Shown in pieces: positions 16,896 through 25,572 of a stretch of 60,709 nucleotides of DNA. The DNA is from CAZLAK01 sp964557545 (lineage in GTDB: Bacteria > Bacillota > Desulfotomaculia > Desulfotomaculales > Pelotomaculaceae). The stretch covers positions 1 through 60,709 of the forward strand of contig CAZLAK010000009.1 in assembly GCA_964557545.1 (NCBI GenBank), written 5' to 3'. The position numbers were made by a program, and so were the translations under genes. The notes under the pieces were generated by a model. That model did no database searches. It saw only the letters and a list, made by a program, of their open reading frames with translations, and was not told where the DNA came from. Position 1 is the stretch's first letter. Each line of letters begins with the position of its first letter.

Positions 16896-18314
16896 GTGCT
16901 CGATAAGTCGCTGGCCAAAGAAATAATCGATGAGGCCTTGAGAGCAGGCGGGGACTTTGCCGATCTATTTGTGGAAGAGAAGAGGACCACCGGTATCGGC
17001 TGTGAAGCCGGCAAAATCGAGAAGGTCCATTCCGGTTTTGAGGCGGGGGCGGGTATAAGGGTAATATTTGGCGATGCCACTGCCTACGCTTATACCAACG
17101 ACCTTTCACGGGAAGGGCTTTTGAATGCGGCGGGCATTGTCAGCCAGGCTGTCCAGGGAAAAAAGAAAGATGTTAACTTGGACCTCCGCTCGGTGAAGCC
17201 GGCGGTTGACTGCTGGTTTGTAGAAAGACCGGATGAAGTTTCTACTGAGCGCAAGGTAGAGGTGGTAGAGGCGGCCAACAGGGCAGCCCGCAGTGTAAAT
17301 GACGGCTCCATAAGGCAGGTAATTGTCGGGTACGGCGATGTAGTGCAGAAAGTCTTTATGGCCAACAGTGAAGGAGAATGCGTGGAGGACGAGCGCATAC
17401 GCACCAGGCTGGTTGTCCAGGCCGTGGCCGCGTCAGGTCCCGTTTTGCAAACCGGCATAGAGGCAGTCGGCAGCACGTGCGGGTTTGAGATTTTTAAAGA
17501 TTACCCCCCGGAGGAAGTGGCAGGGACCGCGGCCAGGAGAGCGGTGGAAATGTTGAGGGCAAAACCGGCTCCTGCCGGCAGGATGCCGGTGGTGCTTTCG
17601 GGCGAGGCAGGGGGCACAATGGTACACGAAGCCTGCGGGCACGGTTTGGAGGCTGACCTGGTGCAAAAAGGGCTGTCCGTCTACGCCGGCAAAAAAGGAC
17701 GGGAGGTGGCCTCCCGCGAGATTACGGTTATTGATGATGCGACCATGTTGAAGAAGTATGGTTCCTACCGCTTTGACGACGAGGGCGTGCCCGCCCGCTC
17801 AGTGACTCTCATTGAGCGAGGCGTCCTCATCGATTATATGTACGACCGGCTTACGGCCAAGAAAGACGGCATAATTTCCAACGGTCACGGGCGTCGGGAA
17901 TCTTACCAGCACAAGCCCTTGCCCAGAATGGGGAACACCTATATAGCTCCGGGCAAAAATCCCCCGGATGATATAATCGGAGAAGTGAAAAACGGGCTGC
18001 TCGTCAAAAAAATGGGCGGCGGCCAGGTGAATACGGCTACAGGCGACTTTGTATTTGATGTGGCCGAAGGTTATTTAATTGAAGGCGGTGAAATTGGGCC
18101 TATGGTCAGGGGGGCAACCCTCACCGGCAACGGCCCCGAGGTGCTGTGCCAGGTGCAGATGGTCGGCAATGATTTAGGCTTTACCATCGGCACGTGCGGC
18201 AAAGACGGGCAGGGTGTTCCGGTCAGCGACGGCCAGCCGACCATGCTGGTGGGACAGCTGGTGGTGGGGGGGACTTCGCACGGCAAAACCAACGGCAAGA
18301 TTAGAAGAATTTAG
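16896..18314 (+). CDS. tldD: TldD metalloprotease subunit
   Basis: The protein has 472 residues, GTG start with AGGGGGA upstream. TldD pairs with TldE; the heterodimer is a zinc protease that cleaves unfolded peptides inside a closed chamber and matures some RiPPs. The zinc-binding motif HEACGHGLEAD (HExxxH) lies at about residues 246-256, preceded by GEAGGTMV. The C-terminal part has the family's GGGQVNTATGDFVFDVAEGY and a conserved HGKTNGKIRRI end. The partner gene lies at 18733, after one small gene. Confidence 0.95.
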   Translation: MLDKSLAKEIIDEALRAGGDFADLFVEEKRTTGIGCEAGKIEKVHSGFEAGAGIRVIFGDATAYAYTNDLSREGLLNAAGIVSQAVQGKKKDVNLDLRSVKPAVDCWFVERPDEVSTERKVEVVEAANRAARSVNDGSIRQVIVGYGDVVQKVFMANSEGECVEDERIRTRLVVQAVAASGPVLQTGIEAVGSTCGFEIFKDYPPEEVAGTAARRAVEMLRAKPAPAGRMPVVLSGEAGGTMVHEACGHGLEADLVQKGLSVYAGKKGREVASREITVIDDATMLKKYGSYRFDDEGVPARSVTLIERGVLIDYMYDRLTAKKDGIISNGHGRRESYQHKPLPRMGNTYIAPGKNPPDDIIGEVKNGLLVKKMGGGQVNTATGDFVFDVAEGYLIEGGEIGPMVRGATLTGNGPEVLCQVQMVGNDLGFTIGTCGKDGQGVPVSDGQPTMLVGQLVVGGTSHGKTNGKIRRI

Positions 18315-18412
18315 TCCCCCCATTCACAACTGCGCCAGGGCGGGCATATTTTAACAAAAAGCAAAGGCAAGGCGGCACTTTTCCGGTGTGTGGCATGGGG
18401 GTGCTCTAGGCT

Positions 18413-18634
18413 GTGAAAATAGGTGACATTGTTACTATGAAGATATACGGCGAAGACGGGCAATACTGTATAATCGGTTTTTATACCGATACCTCAACTG
18501 GTGAAAAAGTAGCTATACTTGCCCGCTTGGTGCCCGGCGGCATTACCGAGGCCTGGGTTAAAGATCTGGCTTTGGCTGGGCCGCGCAACCTGCTTTTAAC
18601 CTTGGCGGCGCCAGATCAGGGTTACACACATTAA
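18413..18634 (+). CDS. Small protein of unknown function between tldD and tldE
   Basis: The protein has 73 residues, GTG start with GGGGGTG 10-15 bases upstream. MKIGDIVTMKIYGEDGQYCIIGFYTD suggests a small beta-barrel-like fold; there is no membrane helix or known motif. I do not recognise a family. Coding is supported by the ribosome site, frame-consistent composition and its fit between tldD and tldE. Its stop codon lies inside a strong inverted repeat (18626-18664). Confidence 0.6.
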   Translation: MKIGDIVTMKIYGEDGQYCIIGFYTDTSTGEKVAILARLVPGGITEAWVKDLALAGPRNLLLTLAAPDQGYTH

Positions 18635-18664
18635 ACCGCCCGGTAAGGGTGGTTTTTAATGTGT
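18626..18664. terminator. Strong inverted repeat, possible terminator or mRNA-processing hairpin
   Basis: ACACATTAAA at 18626-18635 is the exact complement of TTTAATGTGT at the end of the repeat, with an inner CCGCCC/GGGTGG stem and a GGTAA loop. Two extra T residues bulge on the right arm. No T-run follows the hairpin, so classical intrinsic termination is uncertain. It overlaps the stop codon of the small gene and lies 69 bp before tldE. Confidence 0.5.
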
Positions 18665-18732
18665 ATAAGAGGAATATTTCGCAGCGCATGGAATTATACT
18701 AACCTGAATATTGGGAGTGAGGAGCTGTTCAA

Positions 18733-20082
18733 GTGGACAGGGAAGAAATTTTTACCACAATGGCGGGTGCTGCTGTAGAACGCGCCCGGCGGCGCGGCGC
18801 CCAGCAGGCTGAGGCCTACATCAGCAGCAGCAGGGAACTCAGTATAGAAGTGAGAAATGGCTGCGTAGAAACGCTAAAGCAGGCCTCGGAGCGCGGTCTT
18901 GGCCTGCGCGTATTGCAAAATGACCGGACGGGTTTTTCCTATACTACCGACTTAACACCGGGAGGCATCGAGGAAGTCGTGGGAAGGGCAATTGCCAACT
19001 GCCGCATTGCCGCCGAGGACCCGTATTTGCGCCTTCCCGAGCCCGGCGTGACTTACCCCCAGTTAGACTTGTACGATCCCCAAATTGTAGACAAGCCGGT
19101 TAAAGAAAAGATCGGTTTGGCGCAATTAATGGAAGAATCTGCCCGCCAGTTCGATCCCCGGGTGAAGGTGGTGGAGAGTTCGTGTTACCACGACGCAGAA
19201 ACCCTGGTCACTGTGGTTAACAGTTCGGGTATTGCCCTCTCCTACCGCGGGGCCTACTGCGGCCTGTACATTGCCTTAGCGGCTGTAGCGGGTGAGGAGA
19301 GCCAGACCGGCTTTGCCCTGGACTACAGCACGCGCCTCAGTGACTTAAAACCGGAAGAACTGGGGAGGCTGGCCGCCCAAAGGGCGGTGAGGATGCTGGG
19401 TGCAGCGTCAGTTGCCACCTGCCGCGTGCCGGTAGTAATGGAACCGTACGTGGCAGCAGGCTTTTTGGGTTTGATTGCACCGGCCGTCAGTGCAGAAGCC
19501 GTTCAGAAAAAGCGCTCGCTCTTTGCCGGCAGGCTGGGAAGCAGGGTTGCCTCCGAGCTGGTGACCGTCGTGGACGACGGCACCTTGGTGGGGGGTATTG
19601 CCTCGGCCCCCTTTGACGGGGAAGGAGTTCCCACTGAGAGAACTGTATTGATCAGCAAGGGGGAACTCAAAGGTTACCTGCACAATACCTACACGGCACT
19701 AAAAGATGGGACGAGATCCACGGGCAACGGTGTGCGCGGCTCTTTTAAGAGCACTCCTGAGGTGGGGACAACCAATTTCTTTATTGAAGCAGGGAGCAAG
19801 GCACCGGAGGAGATAGTGGGGGAAATCGGTTACGGTCTTTATGTAGTCGAGGTGCTGGGCATGCATACCGCCAACCCCATATCCGGTGATTTTTCAGTGG
19901 GAGTGGCGGGCCTGCTCATCGAAAACGGGGAGCTGACCAGACCGGTGAGAGGCATGGCCGTTGGCGGCAACATTATTGAACTCTTGGAGGCGGTAGATGC
20001 GGTGGGGAGCGACCTTAAGTTTTTTGGCGGGCGCGGCTCCCCTACGCTGAGGGTCAGGGCTCTGACTGTCGGCGGGCAGTAG
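18733..20082 (+). CDS. tldE: TldE/PmbA metalloprotease-like subunit
   Basis: The protein has 449 residues, GTG start with GTGAGGAG upstream. It is homologous to TldD but lacks the HExxxH zinc motif, as expected for TldE/PmbA. Family features are GLGLRVLQNDRTGFSYTTDL near the N-terminus, KKRSLFAGRLGSRVASELVTVVDDGTL in the middle and NPISGDFSVGVAGLLIENGE near the end. It forms the protease with TldD. Confidence 0.94.
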   Translation: MDREEIFTTMAGAAVERARRRGAQQAEAYISSSRELSIEVRNGCVETLKQASERGLGLRVLQNDRTGFSYTTDLTPGGIEEVVGRAIANCRIAAEDPYLRLPEPGVTYPQLDLYDPQIVDKPVKEKIGLAQLMEESARQFDPRVKVVESSCYHDAETLVTVVNSSGIALSYRGAYCGLYIALAAVAGEESQTGFALDYSTRLSDLKPEELGRLAAQRAVRMLGAASVATCRVPVVMEPYVAAGFLGLIAPAVSAEAVQKKRSLFAGRLGSRVASELVTVVDDGTLVGGIASAPFDGEGVPTERTVLISKGELKGYLHNTYTALKDGTRSTGNGVRGSFKSTPEVGTTNFFIEAGSKAPEEIVGEIGYGLYVVEVLGMHTANPISGDFSVGVAGLLIENGELTRPVRGMAVGGNIIELLEAVDAVGSDLKFFGGRGSPTLRVRALTVGGQ

Positions 20083-20119
20083 TTTTTATGTTAGAATGCA
20101 TGCAGGGGGGCAAGCGCTT

Positions 20120-20581
20120 TTGAAAGTTTTCGTGCTCCACGGCCCTAACTTAAACCTTCTCGGGAAACGGGAAGTCGGTGTTTACGGCAGTGAAGGGCTG
20201 GAAGAAATAAACAATAAAATAAAAGAGCTGGCTTTGGAACTGGGTGCGGAGGTGTGCATTTTTCAATCCAACTGCGAGGGTGAGCTCATCGACCTTCTCC
20301 ACAGAGCGGGGCGGGAAGCGCAGGCCGTTGTCTTTAATCCCGGTGCTTTTACTCATTACAGCTACGCCCTGCGGGACGCTGTGGCGGCTATTAACATTCC
20401 GGTGGTAGAAGTGCACCTTTCCAACATCTGCGCCCGCGAAGATTTTAGACAGAAATCTGTAATTGCACCAGTGGCTGCCGGTCAAATCAGCGGTTTTGGC
20501 GCAGAAAGCTACCTTCTGGGCCTGAGGGCGGCTGTAAGGTGTGCTGTGAAGGGGAAGCACGAAAGTGAAACAGAGGATTGA
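20120..20581 (+). CDS. aroQ: Type II 3-dehydroquinate dehydratase
   Basis: The protein has 153 residues from TTG 20120, with GGGGGG about 12 bases upstream; an ATG at 20096 is open but adds a non-conserved leader. AroQ dehydrates 3-dehydroquinate in the shikimate pathway. The signature VLHGPNLNLLGKRE, the catalytic Tyr in VYG, FNPGAFTHYS, EVHLSN and the REDFR loop are all present. The usual REP after the signature is REVG here, a mild variation. It begins the conserved aroQ-peptidase-efp order. Confidence 0.95.
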   Translation: MKVFVLHGPNLNLLGKREVGVYGSEGLEEINNKIKELALELGAEVCIFQSNCEGELIDLLHRAGREAQAVVFNPGAFTHYSYALRDAVAAINIPVVEVHLSNICAREDFRQKSVIAPVAAGQISGFGAESYLLGLRAAVRCAVKGKHESETED

Positions 20582-21644
20582 AAAGCTCCTCGGGCTCTTA
20601 GAAGAAAACGGTCTTGAAGCGCTGTACGTGACCGGGCCGGAAAACCGACTGTACTTGAGCGGTTTTAGCGGCTCGAGCGGGGCACTCTTTATTACCAGGG
20701 AAGCCCAGTACTTAATGGTCGACTTTCGCTATGCCGTTCAAGCCGAACAGGAGTCTCCCCACTTGGCAGTTGTCGAGGCGGCGGCGGGCAAGGGCTTTGC
20801 GGACCTGCTGGCAGAGATGGCCGAAAAGCACCGCTTAAAAAATATAGGCTGTGAGGGAGACCACCTTACTTTTAACCAGTTCGAGGCTTTAAAGAAAAAA
20901 TTGCCGGGATTTGAGCTTATTGTAACGGGCGGGCTGGTGGAAAGTTTGCGGCTGATTAAGGAAGAGGCCGAAGTAAAGCTAATAGAAGAGGCTGTCCGCC
21001 TGGCAGAGTTATCCTTTAAAGAAATTCTGCCCCGGGTAAAACCGGGGGTATCCGAGCGTGAGCTGGCCTTAGAACTCGAGTACAAAATGCGTCGCCACGG
21101 AGCCGAGGGAGCTGCTTTTAGGATAATTGTGGCGTCTGGATACCGTTCGGCCCTGCCGCACGGGGTAGCGTCGGATAAAACTGTACAGGCGGGCGATTTA
21201 GTGACTTTTGACTTTGGCGCTAACTACCGCGGTTACCGCTCAGATATTACCAGGACGGTGGTGGCGGGCCGGCCAAATGAACGGCAGAAAGAGATCTATT
21301 CTATTGTGCTGGCAGCCCAGCAAAAAGCTCTGGGCGGAATTATGGCCGGTGTAAAGGCATCAGAGGTGGACGCTCTGGCCAGGGAAGTAATTGAGGGTGC
21401 AGGTTACGGCCATTGTTTTGGCCACAGCACCGGCCACGGTGTCGGCCTTTGTGTCCACGAGGGGCCGCGGCTTGCCCGCGGTGAGGATACTGTTTTAACC
21501 GCGGGCATGGTAGTCACGGTAGAGCCGGGGATATACCTGCCCGGCTGGGGCGGGGTGAGGATTGAAGACACCGTGCTCGTGACCAAAGAGGGATGCCGGG
21601 TTCTTTCCTCACTGCCCAAGGAGGAAATAACGTCTTTAAGCTGA
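20565..21644 (+). CDS. M24 family Xaa-Pro aminopeptidase
   Basis: The protein has 359 residues, GTG start with AAGGGGAAG upstream, and overlaps aroQ by 17 bp. The N-terminal creatinase-like domain (ENRLYLSGFSGSSGALF) is followed by the pita-bread peptidase domain. The five metal ligands are visible: Asp in TFDFGANY and SDITRT, His in GHSTGHGVG, Glu in VEPGIY and Glu in RIEDTV. It removes N-terminal residues before proline. In Bacillus the orthologue (yqhT/papA) sits directly upstream of efp, as here. Confidence 0.93.
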   Translation: MKQRIEKLLGLLEENGLEALYVTGPENRLYLSGFSGSSGALFITREAQYLMVDFRYAVQAEQESPHLAVVEAAAGKGFADLLAEMAEKHRLKNIGCEGDHLTFNQFEALKKKLPGFELIVTGGLVESLRLIKEEAEVKLIEEAVRLAELSFKEILPRVKPGVSERELALELEYKMRRHGAEGAAFRIIVASGYRSALPHGVASDKTVQAGDLVTFDFGANYRGYRSDITRTVVAGRPNERQKEIYSIVLAAQQKALGGIMAGVKASEVDALAREVIEGAGYGHCFGHSTGHGVGLCVHEGPRLARGEDTVLTAGMVVTVEPGIYLPGWGGVRIEDTVLVTKEGCRVLSSLPKEEITSLS

Positions 21645-21691
21645 AAATAAAACTAGTTGCACAAAATTTATTTTGACAGGGGGCGTGTACA

Positions 21692-22249
21692 TTGATCTCT
21701 ACTAACGATTTTAGAACCGGCCTTACGATTGAGCTGGACGGTGAAGCCTTTCAAGTTATTGAGTTCCAGCACGTAAAACCCGGCAAGGGGGCCGCTTTTG
21801 TCCGTTCTAAGCTAAGAAATTTAAGGACCGGCGCGGTAATAGAAAAAACCTTTAATGCCGGGGAAAAAATTCCCCGGGCAAGAATTGAAAGAAAAGAAGT
21901 ACAGTACCTTTACAACGACGGCAAAGAATACTTCTTTATGGATATGGAAAGCTACGACCAGCTCGCTATGAGCGCGGACCAACTAGGAGACGCCGTTAAA
22001 TTTTTAAAAGAAAACATGACCCTGCAGATTTTGAATTTCCAGGGCAAATCAATCGGTGTTGAACTGCCGAACTTTGTAGAGCTGGAGGTTGTGGAAACGG
22101 CCCCCGGGATCAGGGGTGATACTGCTTCGGGGGGTTCTAAGCCCGCCACCCTGGAAACGGGAGCAGTTGTGCAGGTGCCGCTTTTTGTAAACGTCGGCGA
22201 CAGGATCCAGATTGATACACGTACGGGCAATTATATAAAACGTGTTTGA
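21692..22249 (+). CDS. efp: Translation elongation factor P
   Basis: The protein has 185 residues from TTG 21692, with GACAGGGGG upstream. EF-P relieves ribosome stalling at polyproline. Domain I contains VKPGKGAAFVRSKLRNL, with the modifiable Lys in the PGKGAA loop. Domains II and III follow, ending in GDRIQIDTRTGNYIKRV, which matches the family length and C-terminus. It lies 48 bp after the peptidase gene. Confidence 0.97.
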   Translation: MISTNDFRTGLTIELDGEAFQVIEFQHVKPGKGAAFVRSKLRNLRTGAVIEKTFNAGEKIPRARIERKEVQYLYNDGKEYFFMDMESYDQLAMSADQLGDAVKFLKENMTLQILNFQGKSIGVELPNFVELEVVETAPGIRGDTASGGSKPATLETGAVVQVPLFVNVGDRIQIDTRTGNYIKRV

Positions 22250-22273
22250 TATTTAATACCGTGTTTAAAAAAT

Positions 22274-22337
22274 CCCCGCCGGTGACATAATATAAAAGCC
22301 AAAATTAGCCATTAAAAAGACTAGCGGGGGGTTTTTT
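22274..22337 (+). promoter_or_regulatory. Possible long-range hairpin covering the ribosome site of the next gene
   Basis: CCCCGC at 22274-22279 can pair with GCGGGG at 22324-22329, which is the ribosome-binding stretch of the gene at 22338; a GTTTTTT tract follows. The loop is about 44 bases. It could lower translation or act as a weak attenuator. It is a short match and may be chance. Confidence 0.25.
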
Positions 22338-22793
22338 ATGAGAGATTTAAAATCAAAAGTGGCGTACCTGCAAGGGCTGTCGGCCGGGCTCGATCTGTCG
22401 CCGGACACAAAAGAGCACAGGTTGATTAACGGCATCATAGAAGTCTTGGGTGAATTTGCCGAGTCGGTGGCTGACCTTGAAGAAGCGCAAGAACAACTGG
22501 AAGAGTACGTGGAGAGCATAGACGAAGATCTTTACAGTTTAGAAGATGAAATATACGAAGACGACGGCTGGTCAGAAGATGATTATGAAGAGGTAGAGTG
22601 TCCGCGCTGCGGGGAGACGGTTTGCTTTGAAAGGAGTATAATGGACAGCGGAAGCTTTATCGAGGTTTTGTGCCCCAATTGCGACGAGGTGGTTTTTACC
22701 AGTGAGGGGGGACTTGAAAAAGACGGCGAGCCGGCAGTTTTTCCGGGAAAAATAACATCCTCCCCGGATGTTTTGGAAGAGGACGACATTTAG
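22338..22793 (+). CDS. Clostridial CD1247-type acidic protein with zinc ribbon
   Basis: The protein has 151 residues with an ATG start and a GCGGGGGG ribosome site. The N-terminal helix (LKSKVAYLQGLSAGLDL) and long acidic coiled coil match the conserved clostridial family named after C. difficile CD1247. Residues of about 90-125 form a zinc-ribbon-like unit CPRCGETVCFE...LCPNCDE. Function unknown. It follows efp and is closed by a strong terminator. Confidence 0.8.
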   Translation: MRDLKSKVAYLQGLSAGLDLSPDTKEHRLINGIIEVLGEFAESVADLEEAQEQLEEYVESIDEDLYSLEDEIYEDDGWSEDDYEEVECPRCGETVCFERSIMDSGSFIEVLCPNCDEVVFTSEGGLEKDGEPAVFPGKITSSPDVLEEDDI

Positions 22794-22815
22794 ACTGCTC
22801 TATACATAGTTTTTT

Positions 22816-22846
22816 AAGCCCGCATTTTTAGGCGGGCTTTTTATTT
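22816..22846. terminator. Rho-independent terminator, works in both directions
   Basis: AAGCCCGC at 22816-22823 pairs with GCGGGCTT at 22832-22839 around a short loop, followed by TTTATTTTTG. On the other strand the hairpin is followed by AAAAAACTATG read as a T-run. It ends the efp operon and the convergent - strand gene at 22841-23197. Confidence 0.9.
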
Positions 22847-23197
22847 TTGTGTCTCCCAAGATAAAAGTTTTCTAATAGCGGATAGAATTTGGTCTTTCTT
22901 AAAACTGATTACGAGCAGTATTAGGATTAAAAAGAGAATGAAGGGGTTTACTGCCAGCGCTGGTCCTAAAGGACTGGTGCTGCCGGGCCCTTGTTGGGGC
23001 TGGGCAGGCGCGGGCAGGACGGGGTAGGGCATGCAACCCGGGCAGGCCGGGTAGACCGGTATGAAAACCGGCACTTTGTCCTGTTCGCCGCTGTTTTTAT
23101 TTTCACGGCACCACTTGAGGTAACTGTTTTTTAATTCTTCGGGCAAGGGAAAGACAAATGCCACAGGTTCAAAGCCGTTGGCCGGCATCTTTATCAC
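22841..23197 (-). CDS. Small Pro-rich membrane-anchored protein, unknown
   Basis: The protein has 118 residues on the - strand from GTG 23197 (or ATG 23188, which better fits the GGGGC ribosome site). There is a polar N-terminal part, a Pro/Cys segment (VYPACPGCMPYPVLPAPAQP) and one C-terminal membrane helix (NPFILFLILILLVISF). I do not recognise it. Pro-rich tails with a single anchor occur in spore-coat or envelope proteins, but nothing here proves that. Support comes from frame length in an otherwise empty interval and from the terminator at its 3' end. Confidence 0.6.
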   Translation of the reverse strand: MIKMPANGFEPVAFVFPLPEELKNSYLKWCRENKNSGEQDKVPVFIPVYPACPGCMPYPVLPAPAQPQQGPGSTSPLGPALAVNPFILFLILILLVISFKKDQILSAIRKLLSWETQK

Positions 23198-23305
23198 GCC
23201 CCGGTTATTATTTGAGCGGTTTTGCTACCGTCAATACAAGATATACAGGTGTATTTCCGCTGGTGAATGGCGAGCGTAAAGCTTAAAAGCCGGGCCATTT
23301 TTATT

Positions 23306-23336
23306 GGTATATATTACCGCATGGACAAATATATGT
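23306..23336 (+). promoter_or_regulatory. Candidate sigma-E promoter of the spoIIIA operon
   Basis: GGTATATATT ending at 23315 resembles the sigma-E -35 element, and ATATATGT at 23329-23336 matches CATACA-T type -10 elements at six of eight positions, with a 13-base spacer. The predicted start is 15-25 bases before the spoIIIAA ribosome site. In Bacillus this operon is sigma-E dependent. The match is by eye. Confidence 0.5.
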
Positions 23337-23362
23337 ATTAATAAAAACGGGGGGCTTTTGCT

Positions 23363-24379
23363 ATGTGTGCAGACCTGCTTCCTAAGACTTGCGTTTTTGG
23401 AAGCGAAAAGGCAATAAGGGAAGTGTTGGCGTTCTTGCCGCCCAACATCAGAAGAATGCTTGCTTCCCTGCCGCCAAATACTTTGGAAAGAGTAGAAGAA
23501 ATAAGGCTCAGGCAGGGCAAGCCGCTTCTTGTGAGTCTGGACTTGGGTGACGTGTTTGTAACACCGTCGGGCAGCTGTACAGCAGAAGCTTCCGCTGCTT
23601 ATACAGTGACGCCTTCGGATCTGGAACGGCTCCTGCAGCTGATCACCTCTTCTTCACTTTATGCTGTGGAGGAAGAGTTAAAGGGCGGTTTTATCACTCT
23701 GCCCGGCGGACACAGGGCTGGGCTTGCCGGCAGGGCGGTGGTTGAGGGCGGGCAAGTGAGAACGTTAAAGCAAATCTCTTTTTGTAATATACGCATTAGC
23801 AGGGAGATATGCGGTACAGCTGCCAAAGTGCTGCCCAAAATTATAGACCGGAAAAACGGGACTATCTACCATACCATGCTGGTATCTCCGCCGCGCGGCG
23901 GCAAAACTACCCTTTTGCGTGACATCGTCAGAATGGTAAGCAACGGTGTTCCCGAACTGGGCCTGCCCGGGCTAACGGTGGGGCTGGTTGATGAGCGGTC
24001 GGAAATAGCCGGATGTTACCGGGGTGTTCCCCAGCTCGACGTGGGGGTGCGGACGGACGTGCTGGATGCCTGTCCAAAAGCCCAGGGAATGATGATGCTA
24101 CTGCGTTCTATGGGACCAAAAGTTATAGCGGCGGACGAAATCGGCAGGGCGGAAGAAGTAGAAGTTTTAGAAGAAGTACTCAATGCAGGAGTAAAGGTGT
24201 TAATTACAGCTCACGGTTCTTCGCTGGCGGAGCTCTGCCAAAGGCCTGTTCTGGGCAGGTTAGTGAGGCGGGGTGTAATCGAACGTTATGTTTTACTGGG
24301 ACGCAGGTGCGGGGCCGGTACAGTGGAGGGGATTTTCGACGGACGGGCACTTAGGGCGGTGGGGGTGAAAGAATGCTAA
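23363..24379 (+). CDS. spoIIIAA: Stage III sporulation protein AA, ATPase
   Basis: The protein has 338 residues, ATG start with CGGGGGG upstream. SpoIIIAA is a GspE-like ATPase in the mother cell that powers the SpoIIIA-SpoIIQ channel connecting mother cell and forespore. Walker A is PPRGGKTTLLRD at about residues 176-187, and the PKVIAADEIGRAEEVEVLEE Walker B region follows at about 253. It is the first of eight genes in the standard order and overlaps spoIIIAB by 7 bp. Confidence 0.97.
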   Translation: MCADLLPKTCVFGSEKAIREVLAFLPPNIRRMLASLPPNTLERVEEIRLRQGKPLLVSLDLGDVFVTPSGSCTAEASAAYTVTPSDLERLLQLITSSSLYAVEEELKGGFITLPGGHRAGLAGRAVVEGGQVRTLKQISFCNIRISREICGTAAKVLPKIIDRKNGTIYHTMLVSPPRGGKTTLLRDIVRMVSNGVPELGLPGLTVGLVDERSEIAGCYRGVPQLDVGVRTDVLDACPKAQGMMMLLRSMGPKVIAADEIGRAEEVEVLEEVLNAGVKVLITAHGSSLAELCQRPVLGRLVRRGVIERYVLLGRRCGAGTVEGIFDGRALRAVGVKEC

Positions 24380-24891
24380 AAGTTTTAGGAGCTGCACTGG
24401 TGGTGGCCTCTGGCGGTATCTGCGGTCTGACGGTAGCCGGCAGCTATTACAGGCGGCCGCGGGAATTGAAGTCGCTTTTAGTTACTCTTAGAATGCTGGA
24501 ATCCGAGATTGCTTACGGGGTTAATCCTTTGCCGGAGGCGCTGGGAAGGGTGGCGTGCAGAAGTGATAAAAATGTCGCACCCCTTTTAGACCGCGTGGCC
24601 AAGGAACTTGCGGCTAAATCAGGGGACACGGCCCGCGAAATTTGGGAGAGGGCACTGGCCGCTTTCTACCGGAATTCGTCGCTGCTGCCGCGGGACCTGT
24701 TAATCCTGCGCAGTTTAGGAGCTAATTTGGGGATGTCTGACCGGGACGACCAGTTAAAACACCTGCACCTGGCCAAAGAACAGTTAGAACAGGAGATATC
24801 GTTAGCTGAAGAAGAAGCGGCAAAAAATGTTAAATTATGGTCTTACCTGGGTTTTCTGGGCGGTCTTTTAGCAGTCATTATTCTTTACTAA
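24373..24891 (+). CDS. spoIIIAB: Stage III sporulation protein AB
   Basis: The protein has 172 residues and an ATG start overlapping spoIIIAA. An N-terminal membrane helix and a C-terminal helix (LGFLGGLLAVIILY) flank a helical domain with the GspF-like segment RPRELKSLLVTLRMLESEI. It is the platform-like partner of SpoIIIAA in the channel. Confidence 0.96.
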   Translation: MLKVLGAALVVASGGICGLTVAGSYYRRPRELKSLLVTLRMLESEIAYGVNPLPEALGRVACRSDKNVAPLLDRVAKELAAKSGDTAREIWERALAAFYRNSSLLPRDLLILRSLGANLGMSDRDDQLKHLHLAKEQLEQEISLAEEEAAKNVKLWSYLGFLGGLLAVIILY

Positions 24892-24932
24892 TACCGGTGA
24901 ATTATTAAAGAACGTTTGGGGGGCGTGAACAA

Positions 24933-25136
24933 GTGGGGAATAATATTGACCTTATTTTTAAAATTGCTGGGGTAGGTATTTTGGTGGCAGTTTTAAATTC
25001 TGTGTTGAAACATGCCGGTAAAGAAGAACAGGGGCATATAGTTACTCTGGCCGGCATTGCTATCGTCTTTTTTTGGGTTGTTCAGCTGTTGGGAAGCCTG
25101 TTTGACCAGGTGAAGTCGGTTTTTAAACTCTTTTAA
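24933..25136 (+). CDS. spoIIIAC: Stage III sporulation protein AC
   Basis: The protein has 67 residues with a GTG start. Two membrane helices (about 9-24 and 38-56) connected by a short KHAGKEEQGHIVTLAG loop match the very conserved small SpoIIIAC. It is required for assembly of the feeding-tube channel. Confidence 0.95.
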   Translation: MGNNIDLIFKIAGVGILVAVLNSVLKHAGKEEQGHIVTLAGIAIVFFWVVQLLGSLFDQVKSVFKLF

Positions 25137-25171
25137 AACGGCTTGGTTTCCCCGCGGGGAGGTTTGTTAAT

Positions 25172-25558
25172 TTGGAAATTTTACAAGTTGTAGCGTTGGG
25201 CCTTGTGACCGCTGTGCTGGCGGTTATTGTCAGAAGCCAGCGTCCCGAGCTAGCTATTTTATTGAGTACAGCTGCCGGGCTCATTATTTTTCTTTTGATT
25301 CTAGGCAAGGTGGCCGTTGTGATAAGCACTGTCAGAGAACTGGCTGACCGGGCCGGGATAAGCGCGGTTTATTTCGGCACCATTATGAAAATTGTCGGTA
25401 TAGCTTATATAGCCGAGTTTGGGGCGCAGGTCTGCCGTGATGCCGGTGAAGGCGCCCTGGCAGCAAAAATTGAGCTGGCAGCCAAAGTAATCATTGTTGT
25501 ACTGGCCGTGCCCATTGTGGCAGCTGTTCTCCAGTCCCTTTTAAAGCTTGTACCGTAA
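25172..25558 (+). CDS. spoIIIAD: Stage III sporulation protein AD
   Basis: The protein has 128 residues with a TTG start after GGGGAGG. Multiple membrane helices and the conserved AGISAVYFGTIMKIVGIAYI and FGAQVCRDAGEGALAAKIEL segments identify SpoIIIAD, a polytopic channel component. Fourth gene of the operon. Confidence 0.96.
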   Translation: MEILQVVALGLVTAVLAVIVRSQRPELAILLSTAAGLIIFLLILGKVAVVISTVRELADRAGISAVYFGTIMKIVGIAYIAEFGAQVCRDAGEGALAAKIELAAKVIIVVLAVPIVAAVLQSLLKLVP

Positions 25559-25572
25559 GGCGGTGTAAGATT

